This document shows positions 48,965-61,541 of a stretch of 64,000 nt of DNA, one piece after another. Source of the stretch: Ziziphus jujuba (lineage: Eukaryota; Streptophyta; Magnoliopsida; Rosales; Rhamnaceae); NCBI RefSeq assembly GCF_031755915.1, contig NC_083382.1:8556001-8620000 (forward strand). The letters are read 5' to 3'. The first letter of the stretch is position 1. Each line of letters begins with the position of its first letter. The translations under genes were made by a program, and so were the position numbers. Below the pieces are notes generated by a model. That model ran no database searches and was not told the origin of the DNA. It was given only the letters and a program-made list of their open reading frames with translations.

Positions 48965-49676
48965 CCATCTGCAAGTGATTTTTTAGAAAGAAAAAACCAA
49001 GGAATAAGCCGGTACAGTTAAGCTCTAGTAAATACAAAGAATTTGATTGATCAAAGTGATGAACACCAATTTTATTTGCAGACAAATATTCTCAATAGAA
49101 ATTAGGATACATTGTTGATGTAACAATGAATTATAGTAATAATCGTTTCTAATATAAAATACTAATTTTTCATTTAAATTTTAACTATGTCACTTTTGAG
49201 ATATACAGATTTATTACTAATTTTTCATTTAAATTTTAACTATGTCATTTTTGGGATATACAGACTTATTAACTAAGTTATATATAGGTAATCAAGCTCT
49301 AATTTTGCTTCTCCCTCTGTACATGAGAATCTTCCTGCTTTTCCTCTGTTTTTCACCTCTGCTTCTTCTGCCGTTCCATATAAATTTTACAATCTAGTGT
49401 TAAAGAGTAAGAGTCAAAATCACCAGAATGCAATCCATATGTTGGTGGAAATAAAATTTGTTCAAAGCTAGGCAGAACCATTATTATTCCTCCTGTTATT
49501 TTATTTAAATTGACAACTTGTGGACAAGGTAAATTAACATAATGTCAACAATATATATTTCCGGCAAAAGAACCTCATGAATCACATTATTTAAGCCAAA
49601 ATTGTCCAAAATTATGAAGCTACAATCTGCAGTATGAAATTAACGTATTTCATGTTACAATTAAAAAAAAAAAAAA
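48965..49676. other. intergenic region between psiWAK-D and WAKL-2
   Basis: Promoter side of psiWAK-D and 3' side of WAKL-2. Contains a 54-bp tandem duplication (49160-49267); otherwise AT-rich without genes. Confidence 0.65.
49160..49267. repeat. 54-bp tandem duplication
   Basis: Two copies (49160-49213 and 49214-49267) containing TTTTCATTTAAATTTTAACT and ATATACAGA, differing at a few sites. Confidence 0.85.
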
Positions 49677-52600
49677 TCATGCTGTATAATGTAAAAGTGG
49701 TAATTCTTGCAAAGATGAATGAGGACCAGTATCGAAAGCAGGTCCAGTTGACAAGGAAACAACATCCCAAGGCTCAGTAACATGAGTTCTCAAGCATTCA
49801 ACCTCTTCATAATTTTGTGGAACACTCGAAGAAGTGGTGACCGTTTTCGCTAACATTTGAATTCCCTCCAACTCCACTGTGATTTCTTTCATCGTAGGTC
49901 GCTTCCTTCCATTCAAATTCAGACATCGCTTGGCAAGATTAGCAACCACCATGATATCTTCTCTGGGACCTTTCAAAACATGACCCCCAAGAATGTCGAA
50001 CAGGCGATTTTCCTGCATTGAGAGAATAAAATAGGTGGCGAGACTTTTGCCAGCTTCTTCTGACCTGTTTATAGAAATTGCTTTTTGTCCAGTCAAGAGC
50101 TCAACAAGAACTACACCGAAGCTATAAACATCACTTTTCTCTGTAAACTGGCTTGATTGGAAGTATTCAGGATCCAAGTAACCCAATGTGCCATGCACTA
50201 GAGTTGTGAGATGAGTTTGGTCAATGGAAACTGATCTCGAAGTCCCAAAATCTGCTATTTTTGCCCTGTACTTCTCATCTAAGAGGATGTTTGTGGACTT
50301 TATGTCACGGTGGTAAATAGGGAAGGAAGCAGAAGAATGCAAGTAAGAAAGAGCTCCTGCAATTTCTATGGCAATTCGTAGCCGTATTTCCCATGTAAAT
50401 GGAAATTCATCATTATGGTCATGAATATATTGGGAAAGAGTTCCATTGGGTATGAATTCGTAAACTAGAAGAGGAACTTCAGTCTCTAAACAACATCCTA
50501 ACAACTTGACCACATTTCTGTGGTTAACTTGTGAAAGAATGACAACCTCATTGATGAATTCAACAATTTTGCTCTCATCGACTATTTTAGATCTTTTAAC
50601 AGCAACAATTCTTCCATCGGTCAGCATACCTTTGTAAACTGTACCTTGACCTCCTTGGCCAAGAATTCTATCCACATGAAACCGATCGGTGGCTTTCTCT
50701 AGCTCTTTTGAATTGAATAACTTGATCGTTTCAACATTGACTTCACTTGAACATAATTGTTGTTGTAACAACAAACCACCGTTTCGCTTGAAGAATTTCT
50801 TCTTGCGTTTAATTTTTCTTCTTTTCTTCATGATTTTGTATAAAAACCATAAAACTAAGAGCAGAAATAGCAATCCTGATCCGATACCGATGCCTGCAAT
50901 TTTGTCAAATCAAACAATAAAGGATTCTTTGATTACTTTTTTTTTTTTTTTTTTTTGAATTGAATAATTATTGCATCAAGCAACTTTTAGCAAGAAAGGA
51001 AAAACAACAAATAAGTAAAGATAGCTATTGTCAGAAATTTAGATCCTAATTCTTCTTGTTTGATTTTTCATTTCAAACATATCTACAATATGCTTACCAC
51101 ACCTAACTATATATGTAATAATTTTTTTGTCGTTTTTGTTTTGAGAGGTAATTATATTAAAAATTCTAAAATTTATAATTTATTCGATTCTTTTCTTTTC
51201 CTGCCAAGCAAATAATTTAAGAGTAAAAAATAATGAGGATAAAATAAAAAAAAAAAAGGAAGCAAAACTAGGAAGTGATCAATTTTCTTTTTATTAAATG
51301 ACATTTATTTATTAGTAGATTAGTAAATTTTAAATTAAATACAAAAAGATATTATATTAATATTATTATATTAATATTGCATATTCGAATCAAAACCAAG
51401 TAGAAGGTGACAAGCCAAAAATTGTTATTTTATTTTATATGATTTTATTTTTGTTAATAGCCAAAAAATGTTAGTTGTAAAATACAAAATGAATTTGAGG
51501 ATGGATGGCCATAATGGGCTTAGAGAAGAAAATAGATCGAGTCCACGTTGAAACCGTCAAACCTACGCGGTGTCACTTGGGCCCAAACTGACCATCAATA
51601 AATTTAAAAAGAAATTTCCATTAAAATTATATAAACTGAAAATAAATAATGATAAACATAAATAACAAATAATGTATAAATAAATGATATATTTTACTGT
51701 TAATTTAAACCCAATTTTTAAAATATTAATAAATTTGGCATCAATGCATAATTTGCTGCTAGTGCTCCATGATCAATGAAACAATTTTTTTTTTTTTTTT
51801 TTTTTTGGTTCTAAAATAAAGAGAGCAAATAGAAGCATACCCTGAAGCATCCTCTGTGTTGTTGGGTCTATTCTCTCCTTCTTTTGGCACGTATACCCCC
51901 CATGCGTGTTCACACAAGTGTGGTCCTTGCAATCGTCAGGAGGATTCTCACATTCATTTATATCTGCCATTTTGCAATCAATATATAGTTTTATAAATAT
52001 TTATAGAAATCGTTACAATCGTCTCCGATGGCCATCAAGTTTGTCCTTATCAGATTTTAAATTGTTTGGAGATTAAAATTTAAAATTTTAATTTACTCTT
52101 TCAAAATTTTATTATTTTACTAAATTAATATATGTTATAAATATATTTTTCAATTTTAACTATTAAAATAATTTTAAAACTAATAATAAAGGTTATGATA
52201 GTAACTCACTAATCTCTTTATGTACTTGTATTTTTATATGATTTAGATAACGAATTAGGCAATTCCTCCTATTTGTGGAAGGTTCCTGTTCCGTCATTTT
52301 GGTGGAATTAATGGGGAAATAAAATTTCTATCTAGACTTTGACTTAGTTGTAATAAGTTTAATGTTGTCAAAAAAAAAAAAAATTTAACAAACACAAAGG
52401 AATAAAGATTTTTCATGGAATAGTGATTCCATTTCCTCATCAATTCTTGAAACCAAGTATAAGGCCGGGTTTTTGCCTAGGTATACCTCATCCCAATAAT
52501 GTCCCGCCCCATGCCTTTGTTGATCAAGGCGGTAGGAAGGGATTGGCCTTTATCCCATTCGGTATACATATATATATATATAATAAAAATATTATTATCT

Positions 52601-54248
52601 TAATTATTTTATATTTATTTTTTACTTTTACTTTTTTTGTCTTTTTGTTTCTTTGCTAAAAAACAAGAAAAGGATAATGTTAACAAAGTTTCTAATATAT
52701 AATTTTTTAAAATTTATTTTTTTTAAAAAAAATAATTGGGGAAATGCGGCGAAGAAACCCATTCTCTACCCCAATATGGGGATTTCCCCGTCGTTTCCTA
52801 CTTCAAAGAGGAATTTGCTGGGATGAGGATGGGATTCCCTGCAGAGTGGGGATCCGAAGAGGCCAACCCGACACTGTCCTGTTCTATTGTCATTGACTCA
52901 TTCCTAACTAAACATCACCTCAAGATTTTAATGCTTCATTTAAGTCATCATATAAATTTCAACTAAATATTTTTTAAATATCAATTTTTGAAGTATTTTA
53001 AACGTTATAATAAAAGTCATGATTTCATTTCCATCAGGACAATCCTGATAGAAGAATGCAAACACAAACTTCTTTAACAGTTAGTGATTTTAATTAAAAA
53101 CCTTAGTATTTATTTATTTATTATTTGAAATCAAGGACCATATATTATGATTAGTATTATCAAGTTAATCTCATAATACACTTTGTTATAGAATTATGAA
53201 CCCAATTTACTTTTCTAAAGTTTTCAAAGTTGCTTGAAAAGAATTTTAAAATATTAATAATAATAATAGTAATTGTAAGAAAGAGAGAGGGTTTACCTTG
53301 ACATCCATGGAGAAGATAAGGATTCCCTTCAAAACCCCTGTCGCAGTAGCACTGAATCCTTGTATAATTGAATATTGAAGTAGTGGTATTGTCTCTTTGG
53401 CAATAGGAGGTTGAATTAAACCTTTTAGGTTTATCCATTTGATCAGGAAACTTTCCAAATACTTGCTCACCCAAATTGTTGTACAATAAGTTCCATTCCA
53501 GCACCACGGGAACAGAGTCCATCTTACTAGGGATATCAAGATACGATTTCGACCGAAGTTCAAACCATTTTTGGTCCACCAGGAAGGCATACCTACAACG
53601 CTCATGTCTGTTATAAGTATCCGGGTTGAGGTCCGTAGAAAAAACCATCAGATTGGAAGGTATGGTGGTTTGGCAGCAGTTCATGCCGTTGCAGCTACCA
53701 TCTGTAGTATTTTTATCACAAATGGACATGCATGCGGCAAGAATAACATTGGTTTGGCTCGCCGAATTCCGGGAATAGGAACTTGATTGATCACCAGCGG
53801 AATTCATATACGCAAGCTTGTTGCAACTCACTGCAGTAAACCTGTTTCTCTTCTGAGAGTAGACGAAAGAGCTTCCTGTCAAGTTTGCAGCTTCACGGTA
53901 TACCTTATCGTCACAACTCGAAAACGTAATTGGGTTTTTCACCGTAAGCGTACCTTCCGAAATAGAAATTTCAAGCACTTCTACGTTGGTGAGTCTCAAG
54001 AAAGGTGTGTAATTCCCTGACAAATTTAAGCAGTCAATTTGATACCACTCATCGAAGTAACAGCTTGAGTTTCCCATTCCAAAAGGATATGGGATGCTCA
54101 CTTTTCCACAGCTTGTTTTGCAATTAGGCTTTGGTGAATCTGATACTGCTGCTTGTGGCTGTAATACTAGTGTATTAACCATCAATAACAAAATCATAGA
54201 AACTAAATTTAGTATAACTGGCTTTGACATTAGTTCTTTTTCTCTCAA
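49677..54248 (-). CDS. WAKL-2: intact wall-associated receptor kinase-like protein
   Basis: Exons 54248-53297, 51963-51841 and 50893-49677 with phase-1 GT-AG introns (1333 and 947 bp), 763 aa. The start MREKELMSK is used; Met7 is an alternative. A signal peptide is followed by the WAK domain ([29 protein letters not shown]), [14 protein letters not shown] and, ending exon 1, [13 protein letters not shown]. Exon 2 is a calcium-binding-type EGF module ([22 protein letters not shown]). The membrane span is about 362-378. The kinase has [11 protein letters not shown], Lys458, HRD with Asp555, DFG with Asp573 and DPEYF; all key residues are present. It ends [13 protein letters not shown], close to WAKL-3. 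The family senses pectin at the wall and signals through the cytosolic kinase. Its specific ligand cannot be read from sequence. Confidence 0.93.
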
Positions 54249-54305
54249 TTCCTCTACTTTGGATTAAGTCTGAGTTATTCAGTAGAGAGGAGGCTAAACT
54301 ATCTG

Positions 54306-54441
54306 CAGCTTATACTTTATTTTTCAAATAGAAAATGTACTTGACATTTGACACTTGGACCAAGTCTTCATTTCAGCTTATATTTTATTTTTCAAATAGA
54401 AAATGTATTTCACATTTGACACTTAGACCAAGTCCTTATTT
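54306..54441. repeat. 68-bp tandem duplication in the WAKL-2 promoter
   Basis: 54306-54373 and 54374-54441 are near-identical (CAGCTTATA...TTTTCAAATAGAAAATGTA...GACCAAGTC). On the minus strand each copy carries a TATAAG element; the proximal one is about 60 bp upstream of the WAKL-2 ATG, so the duplication doubles the putative core promoter. Confidence 0.85.
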
Positions 54442-54976
54442 TCTTTTTTTCCTAACTAATTATTAAATAGATACTTTTTAACCCTTTACTCATATCTATT
54501 AGATCACGTCGCTACTTTTACTTATTACAATTTGGAGTTGGATGATATGAAATGTATTAACAGAGGATAGTATTTTATATATTAACATCCCTCAATTTAA
54601 AAAAAAAAAAAAAAAATTAACAATACTTACAACCTAGCTCCATGAACGAAGGTTTAATAAATATATATATGTATATATTATCTACCTCCCGTAATTTAAT
54701 CTTTTTTTTTTTAATTCCTGTATGAAAATGTCTAACTATCATATTGAAAAGTAATGTCAATCCTACATAAATCTAAGTAAAGGCATAAAAAGATTAAAAA
54801 AATAAAAAAACTAAAACTTAAAAACTAAAAATCAAAATTAAATTTGCTACCGACTTAATTAATACTGTCTGCGAACCGTTGGACTGATTATATTTTTGTT
54901 AAACAATGGGCAGGCGGAAATAATTTTTTATTTTATTTTTGTAAAAAGTAGAAATACATATATAATATGCGTTCGG
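54442..54976. other. upstream region of WAKL-2
   Basis: AT-rich; poly-A near 54600-54617 and poly-T near 54703-54712. No gene recognised. Confidence 0.65.
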
Positions 54977-55587
54977 TTACTTATGTAGAACTAGATGGCC
55001 ACCTATCTGAAAATCTGTGTATATAATAATGCATGTAAGAAAGAGCTCCTGCAATTTCTGTAGCAATTCGTAGCCGCATTTCCCATGTAAATGGAAATTC
55101 ATCATTATGGTCATGAATATATTGTGACAGAGTTCCATGGATATGAATTCGTAAACTAGAAGAAGAACTTCATTTTTGCAAACAGCATTCCAATAACTTG
55201 ACCACATTTCTGTTGTTAACTTGTGAAAGAATGACAACCTCATTGATGAATTCGACAATTTTGCTTTCATCGATTATTTTCGATCTTTTAACAGCAACAA
55301 TTCTTCCATCAGTCAGCCTACCTTTGTAAACTGTACGTTGACCACTTTGGCCAAGAATTCTACCCACATGATCGGTGACTTTCTCTAGTTCTTTTGAATT
55401 GAATAACTTGATTCTCTTAATATAAACTTCACTTGAACATAGTTGTTCTTTTGACAATACTCCACCATTTCGTTTGAAAAGCTTTTCCTTGTGTTTAATT
55501 TTTTTTTTTTTCTTTTCTTTATGACTTTGTATAAGAACCATAAAACCAAGACAAGAAATAGCAGTACTGATCCGACACTGATACCTA
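54977..55587 (-). pseudogene. WAK-like half kinase (psiWAK-E)
   Basis: From a membrane-span start near 55587: basic juxtamembrane residues, [25 protein letters not shown], then the kinase N-lobe with [20 protein letters not shown] and [12 protein letters not shown]. The glycine loop reads [11 protein letters not shown], losing two glycines. A frameshift near 55170 is followed by VYEFIS and a degenerate stretch ending KLQELFLT; homology stops near 54985, before the HRD loop. It is closest to WAKL-2 by wording, so it is probably a partial tandem copy. Its intron-2 counterpart extends to about 56240. Confidence 0.88.
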
Positions 55588-57937
55588 CAAAAAAATTTTA
55601 TTCCAATTTTTCAACTCACAAATCGAGTTGTGCTATAATAAACAGGGAAAAAAAATTAATAAGTGGATCACTCTTGTTGAGTTTGCAAGTAATTCAAGAC
55701 TTAATACCTTTGATCTAAGCCAGAGAAAAAATTTCCAAGGGAATGTTAAAAGTACTGTAATAAACAGTGACAAGAAAATGTCCTCCTAAAGTAGAAAAAT
55801 CTCCATCCTCTCAATTAAATAAAATGGTTTATTTTATTCCCCTTTTTTTTTTTTTTTTTTTGAAAAGTAAAACATATAATAATGGTGTGATATTATAAAT
55901 TTGAAAAGTAAAACATAAAAATCAATCTATTTTCCTTTTAAAAAAAAATAATAATGATGTGATGTTTATACTGTATATTACATTAAAAACCAAGTAAAAC
56001 AAATAAAGTTGCCACTTGTCAAGTTTGGAAAATTGTTATTATTCAAAGGGACGGGGCCCAATAGATTCAGAGAAGAAAATAGATTGAGTCCACGTTAAAA
56101 TCGCAGACCCATACCGTGTCCCGAACCAAGTTTCGACTTGATAATTGGTTCCAATCTGACCGTCCAACAAATTTTTTAAAAAATTCCATTAAAAGCATAT
56201 AAACTAAACAAATAATAATAAATAATATTCAACATAATAAACCCACTTTTTTATTTTTAGTACTTGCTCAATTATTTTGTTTTTTTTTTCTATTGGCAAA
56301 AACTTTATTTTCCCCTTTATGTCCAAAAATTGGAAGAGACCAAGTGAGCAGAAAAATCTTTATCCTCCTCAATCAACTAAAATAGTTTATTTTATTCAGA
56401 CTTTTTGTTCTTTTTCTGTAAAGGTCACTTCAAGAGTGGAAAAGATTGAAGATAAAATTTAAAATATTAATGGTGTGATATTACATTAAAAACTAAGCAA
56501 AACATATAGAGTTGTCACTTGTCAAGTCGAAAATTGTTTAAAAAAAGGATATAAAATATTAATGATGTGATATTACTTTTTTCCAAGACCTACCAAAAAA
56601 GGATATAAAATTTCAAATAAGAACTTATCAATTAATTCACAATTTTTTATTAAGAGGAAGTCAATTAATTAGTCAATTAAATAATAGTCTTCTTTGCATT
56701 TACCAGTGGAATTTCTTTCACTGATAGACATGGCTGTATAGTAAAATTTTCTATATTAATTGTTTTTTATTTATTGTTAATTGAGTGGTGACGAATTCCA
56801 TAATTATAGATTTGATTAAGTCTGATTGATTTTTACTTTATTAACATATGGTTAGTAAAATTATATAATTAAAACAATAAAACCTTAATGTTAATTTTAT
56901 AATAAAAAAAAGAGTACAATAGTTTTTTAAGACAAAAATGCCCCTGTTGTGTTTATATATTCATTATGTTACACTACATAAACTTTTTTTTTTTTTGGTC
57001 AACGTTTTATATTAAAGTGATAAATAATAAGATAACTCACTAAAATAATATAAAATTATAATGATGATATAAATAAATTTTATAAAATTTTGGCCAGTAT
57101 TATGTTACCCAAATAATTTTTAAAAAATTAAAAAGATTATGAACACTGAGCATAAATTTTATATATTTCTTTTAAATGGGAATTATTTAATTTTCAATTT
57201 TTTTTTTACTAAAAATTATTGTACATTATATATATATATATTCTACTTTCCAAATATATTAATGATATTTTATTTTGTAAGCATAATATAAATATTTAAG
57301 TCATTAATCAATCTATCATCAAGACACCATAATGGATTTTCCATCAAAATCTCCTTTACAATCCTTTGAATTTGGAATTTCTAAGAGTCATGATATTATT
57401 TTATTTGTCTTTCTAGAATTTCAAAATTTTACTTAATTTATATAAACTTTTAGATATATCTTTAAATTTCAACCTTTAAAAATAATCAATAGCTAATACA
57501 TGAGATCCTGATATAAAATCTATTTGGATGTCCAAAAACTAACTGTTTTAAGTCATTATTTGCAACTTTTCTATAGTTTTTTTTTTATTTTCTTTTTTGA
57601 GAAATATGTAAGATAAAGGTGTATTTTACAAATATAAACCATTAAAGAATATAAATTATTCCTTTTATTAGTTTAATTATTTTAACTTTGATAAATTATC
57701 AATTTTTTTATAACTTATAAAATATAAAATAATTTTACAAATATCTAAAGTTTAAGAGTTTTGATTTTTTGAGGTAAAAGATTAATATATTTGTGTATTT
57801 TATCATTAATGACCCTGCTAATTATTCTACCTGACTTGATAAGCCTGCAATATTAATTTATTCTCCTTTTATTATTTTTAGAAATGAAATCCACAAAAGT
57901 GTGCCAACAAGTGTCATTATTTTTTAGTATACTAGTA
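55588..57937. other. intron-2 remnant of psiWAK-E and intergenic DNA
   Basis: About 55980-56240 parallels intron 2 of WAKL-2 (51420-51720): AGAGAAGAAAATAGAT, GAGTCCACGTT and AATCTGACCGTCCA-like phrases in the same order. No EGF exon follows. The remainder, to 57937, is AT-rich with no gene. Confidence 0.65.
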
Positions 57938-58017
57938 ATTAATGGAAAAAGGTCGACATGATGTGAACTCATATCTTATTAATGGAAAAAGGTCGACATG
58001 ATGTGAACTCATATCTA
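57938..58017. repeat. 40-bp tandem duplication downstream of WAKL-3
   Basis: Two almost perfect copies of ATTAATGGAAAAAGGTCGAC plus ATGATGTGAACTCATATCT, 108-190 bp beyond the WAKL-3 stop. Confidence 0.9.
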
Positions 58018-58125
58018 TGATATATAAGTGAATCTCCTGAAATTAACCATTGTAATAAAAGAAAAAAAGGTACATAATAAAAAATAATACATATACTTAG
58101 TATATTATTATCACAGTTAAAAAAT

Positions 58126-59805
58126 TCATAATGATGTGAAAGATAACAGCGGCAGTTCATGCGAGGATGAAGCCAGACCAGTATGCGAAGCTGGACCAGT
58201 TGACAAGGAAACAACTTCCCAAGGCTCAAAATCTTGTGTTCTCAAGTCTTCAACCTCTTCAGAATCTTGTGGAACATTAAAATTTTTTTTCTCTGACATT
58301 TGAATTCTCTCCAACTCCGCTGTGACTTCTTTCATGGTAGGTCGTTTCCTTCCATTCAGGTTCAAACATCTCATGGCAAGGTTAGCAAATACCATGATAT
58401 CTGCTTTCTTACCCTTCAAAACATGAGGATCAAGAACATCAAAGAGACGGTTTTGCTGCATCGAGAGAATGAAATAAGTTGCCAGACTTTTTCCTGCTTC
58501 TTCCGACCTCCTTATAGAAATTGCTCTTTGTCCGGTCAATAGCTCAACAAGAACCACTCCGAAGCTATAAACATCACTCTTCTCCGTAAACTGGCTAGAT
58601 TGGAAGTATTCCGGATCCAAGTAACCTAATGTGCCATGTACTAATGTTGTGAGATGAGTTTGGTCAATGGAAACTGACCTTGAAGTCCCAAAATCTGCAA
58701 TTTTCGCTCTGTATTTTTCATCTAAGAGGATGTTGGAAGACTTTATGTCGCGGTGGTAAATGGGGAAGGAAGCAGCATAATGCAAGTAAGAAAGAGCTCC
58801 TGCAATTTCTGTGGCAATTCGTAGCCGCATTTCCCAAGTGAGAGGAAGCTCCTCGTTTTGGTCATGGATATATTTGGAAAGTGTACCATTGGGTATGAAT
58901 TCGTAAACTAGAAGAGGAACTTCGGTCTCTAAACAACACCCTAGCAATTTAACAACATTTCTGTGGTTAACTTGTGAAAGAATGATAACCTCATTGATGA
59001 ATTGTGCTAGTTTGCTTTCATCGACTATTTTGGATTTTTTAACGGCGACAACTCTTCCATCAGTTAACATTCCTTTGTAAACTGTACCTTGACCTCCATG
59101 ACCAAGAATTCTATCTTTGTGAAAACGATCGGTAGCTTTCTCTAGCTCTTTCGAATTGAACACCTTGATTGTCTCAACGTTGACTTCACTTGAACATAAT
59201 TGTTGTTGTAATAATAAACCACCGTTTCTTCTGAAGAGCTTTTGCTTGCGTTTGATTTTCCTTCTTTTCTTTATGATTTTGTATAAAAACCATAAACAGA
59301 AGAATAATAGTAGAAGTCCTGAACTGATACTGGTACCTACATGTCAAACCAAACATTAACGGATCTTTGGATGTTCTTAGTGGATTAACCAAATTGTTGT
59401 CTACAGAACAATGTTATTATTTAATTCTACCAACAACCATAGTAATAATATTAATAATCTGTAACAAACAAAAGGCCAATAATTTATCAACACCACAAGA
59501 GGACATAAAATGCAATCTCATACATTGATAAATTTGGGCCATTAAACCCATAACCTGCCTGAACCGAAACTGAAATTGATATTTGGGCCCAATCTAACTA
59601 TTCAATAAATGTAAAAAGATAAACAAAAATTTATTAACAAATATTGAAAAGTCATTTACGTTTATTATTATTATTACTATTATTACATACAGTGTTTATT
59701 ATTATGTTAAAACATAAATTTCTTTTAAAAAAAAAAACTAAAAAATTAAACATAACTTGATCTTTTATGTAAAATCATTGTGGTAAAAGAAAATTATAGT
59801 AAAAG

Positions 59806-59842
<37 letters not shown>

Positions 59843-61499
59843 CACATAATAAATTTAGAATATGCAATTAGAAAAATATCACTGACCTCCCTAGATTTTT
59901 GAAAATATATTTATATATATATATATATAGTAATAATAATAATAAATCCTCAAAAATTTGAAAAAAAAATAAAAATTCACTACTTAGTCTTAGAGCTAGC
60001 ATGTTTGAAAACTTATCGCTTTGGAACCTGAAATTAACCATAGTTACTAAAAGAATTATTTTTCTTGACTTAGTTGACTTGTGAAAAATATATTTTACCT
60101 CTACGTAATTTGCTGCTTTAGTACTCATTAATTTTTTTTTTGTTTATCGCACATTGGCAAAAAGAATAGTCTTTCTCCCAAATGTAGGAGGAAGATAGAT
60201 GCATACCCTGAACAGCCTGAAGCGCACTCTTGGTGGTTGGCTTTTTCCACGCTTTCTTGCTGCATGAATATCCCCCAAGATAGTTGTTACAAATGTCATC
60301 CTTGCAAACGGGAGGAAATTTCTCACATTCATTAATATCTGCCATTACCGGACTGGAGGATGTGAAATTATGTTCAAAATAGAAGCCAACACTAAATTGC
60401 AATTTGACCAAACTAAAGCCATTATCTACCTAAATTGCAATTTGATAAACTATTATTTTTAAATTTGATTGTTGATAAATGGGTTAGATTAAATCCCTTG
60501 GATTCATAATCACAGTTAGGATTGAAAAATAAGCACAAATAATGATTAGAAAAAAAAACAAAACAAAACAAAACCGAAAGCAGAGGATCCTAATTCAAGC
60601 GACTTACCTTTGCATCCATCATGAAGATAAGGATTCCCTTCAAAACCCTTTTTGCAGAAGCACTGAATCATCGACTGATTGAATATTGAAGGGGTAGTAT
60701 TATCCAATTGGCAGTAGGAATGAACTTTATCGGAAATACCCATTTGAAATTCTTTTACTGTCGAATGATTATACAATAAGTTCCATTCAAGCACAACAGG
60801 AACAGAGTCCGTCTTGTCACGAGCGATGATATGATCATATCTCTTCGAACGGGACTCGAACCATTGCTGGTCTACCAAAAAAGCATAGTACTCGCAGCTA
60901 GCTCTTCTGTTAAAGGTACCAAATTCTATAACAAAGATTTTGAGATTTGATGGTATGGTGATCTGGCAACAATTCATACCATTGCAGCTACTATCTGAAG
61001 TATTTTTATCACAAATCGACATGCAAGCAGTAAGGTCGGTTTTCTGCGATTCAGTAGCCGACCTCATGAACGAGAGCATACCGCAATTCACTGCTGTAAA
61101 TTTGTTCCTTTTTTGTGAAAATACGAAAGGGCTTCCTGTCAAGTTTGCCGTTTCACTCTGCTTTGTTGGGCAATTCATAAACGTAATAGGCTGTATAACC
61201 TTGAGAGTGCGATCCTCTATAGAAATATTTTCTACCAACTTCAAATCTGTCTTTCTCAGATGTGGTATTTCTAAGTTCCTTGTTAAATTTAGGCAGTCAA
61301 TTTGATACCATTCGTCGAAGTAACATCCCGGTCCTATTCCAAAAGGGTACGGGATTCTCACTTCTCCGCAATGAGTTTTACAACCAGGCTTTCCAATCGT
61401 ACTCTGTGACTCTGATCTTGCAAGAACCGTAGTGGTTAACAATAACATAGTGATGATGATATGAAGCACCGGCAATGGCAGCAATGACACCGGCAACAT
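58126..61499 (-). CDS. WAKL-3: intact wall-associated receptor kinase-like protein
   Basis: Exons 61499-60608, 60338-60207 and 59336-58126, phase-1 GT-AG introns, 744 aa. Signal peptide about 1-27 ([17 protein letters not shown]). WAK domain: [45 protein letters not shown] and [13 protein letters not shown] close exon 1. EGF module [22 protein letters not shown]. Membrane span about 346-362 ([12 protein letters not shown]). Kinase: [11 protein letters not shown] (His for the usual Gln, glycines kept), Lys441, HRD with Asp538, DFG with Asp556, [10 protein letters not shown]. All catalytic residues are present. Expected at the plasma membrane, linking wall pectin to intracellular phosphorylation (family knowledge). 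Kinase wording is closest to WAKL-2, and intron 2 shares GGGCCCAATCTAAC with it, consistent with tandem duplication. Confidence 0.93.
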
Positions 61500-61541
61500 T
61501 TCTTCTTCTTCTTCTCCTCTTCCTCCTCCTCCTCTTTTTCG
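61500..61541 (-). repeat. purine-rich leader repeat of WAKL-3
   Basis: Directly upstream of the ATG the minus strand is GAGGAGGAGGAAGAGGAGAA plus further GAA units. It would be in the 5' untranslated leader and is a length-variable microsatellite candidate. Confidence 0.8.
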
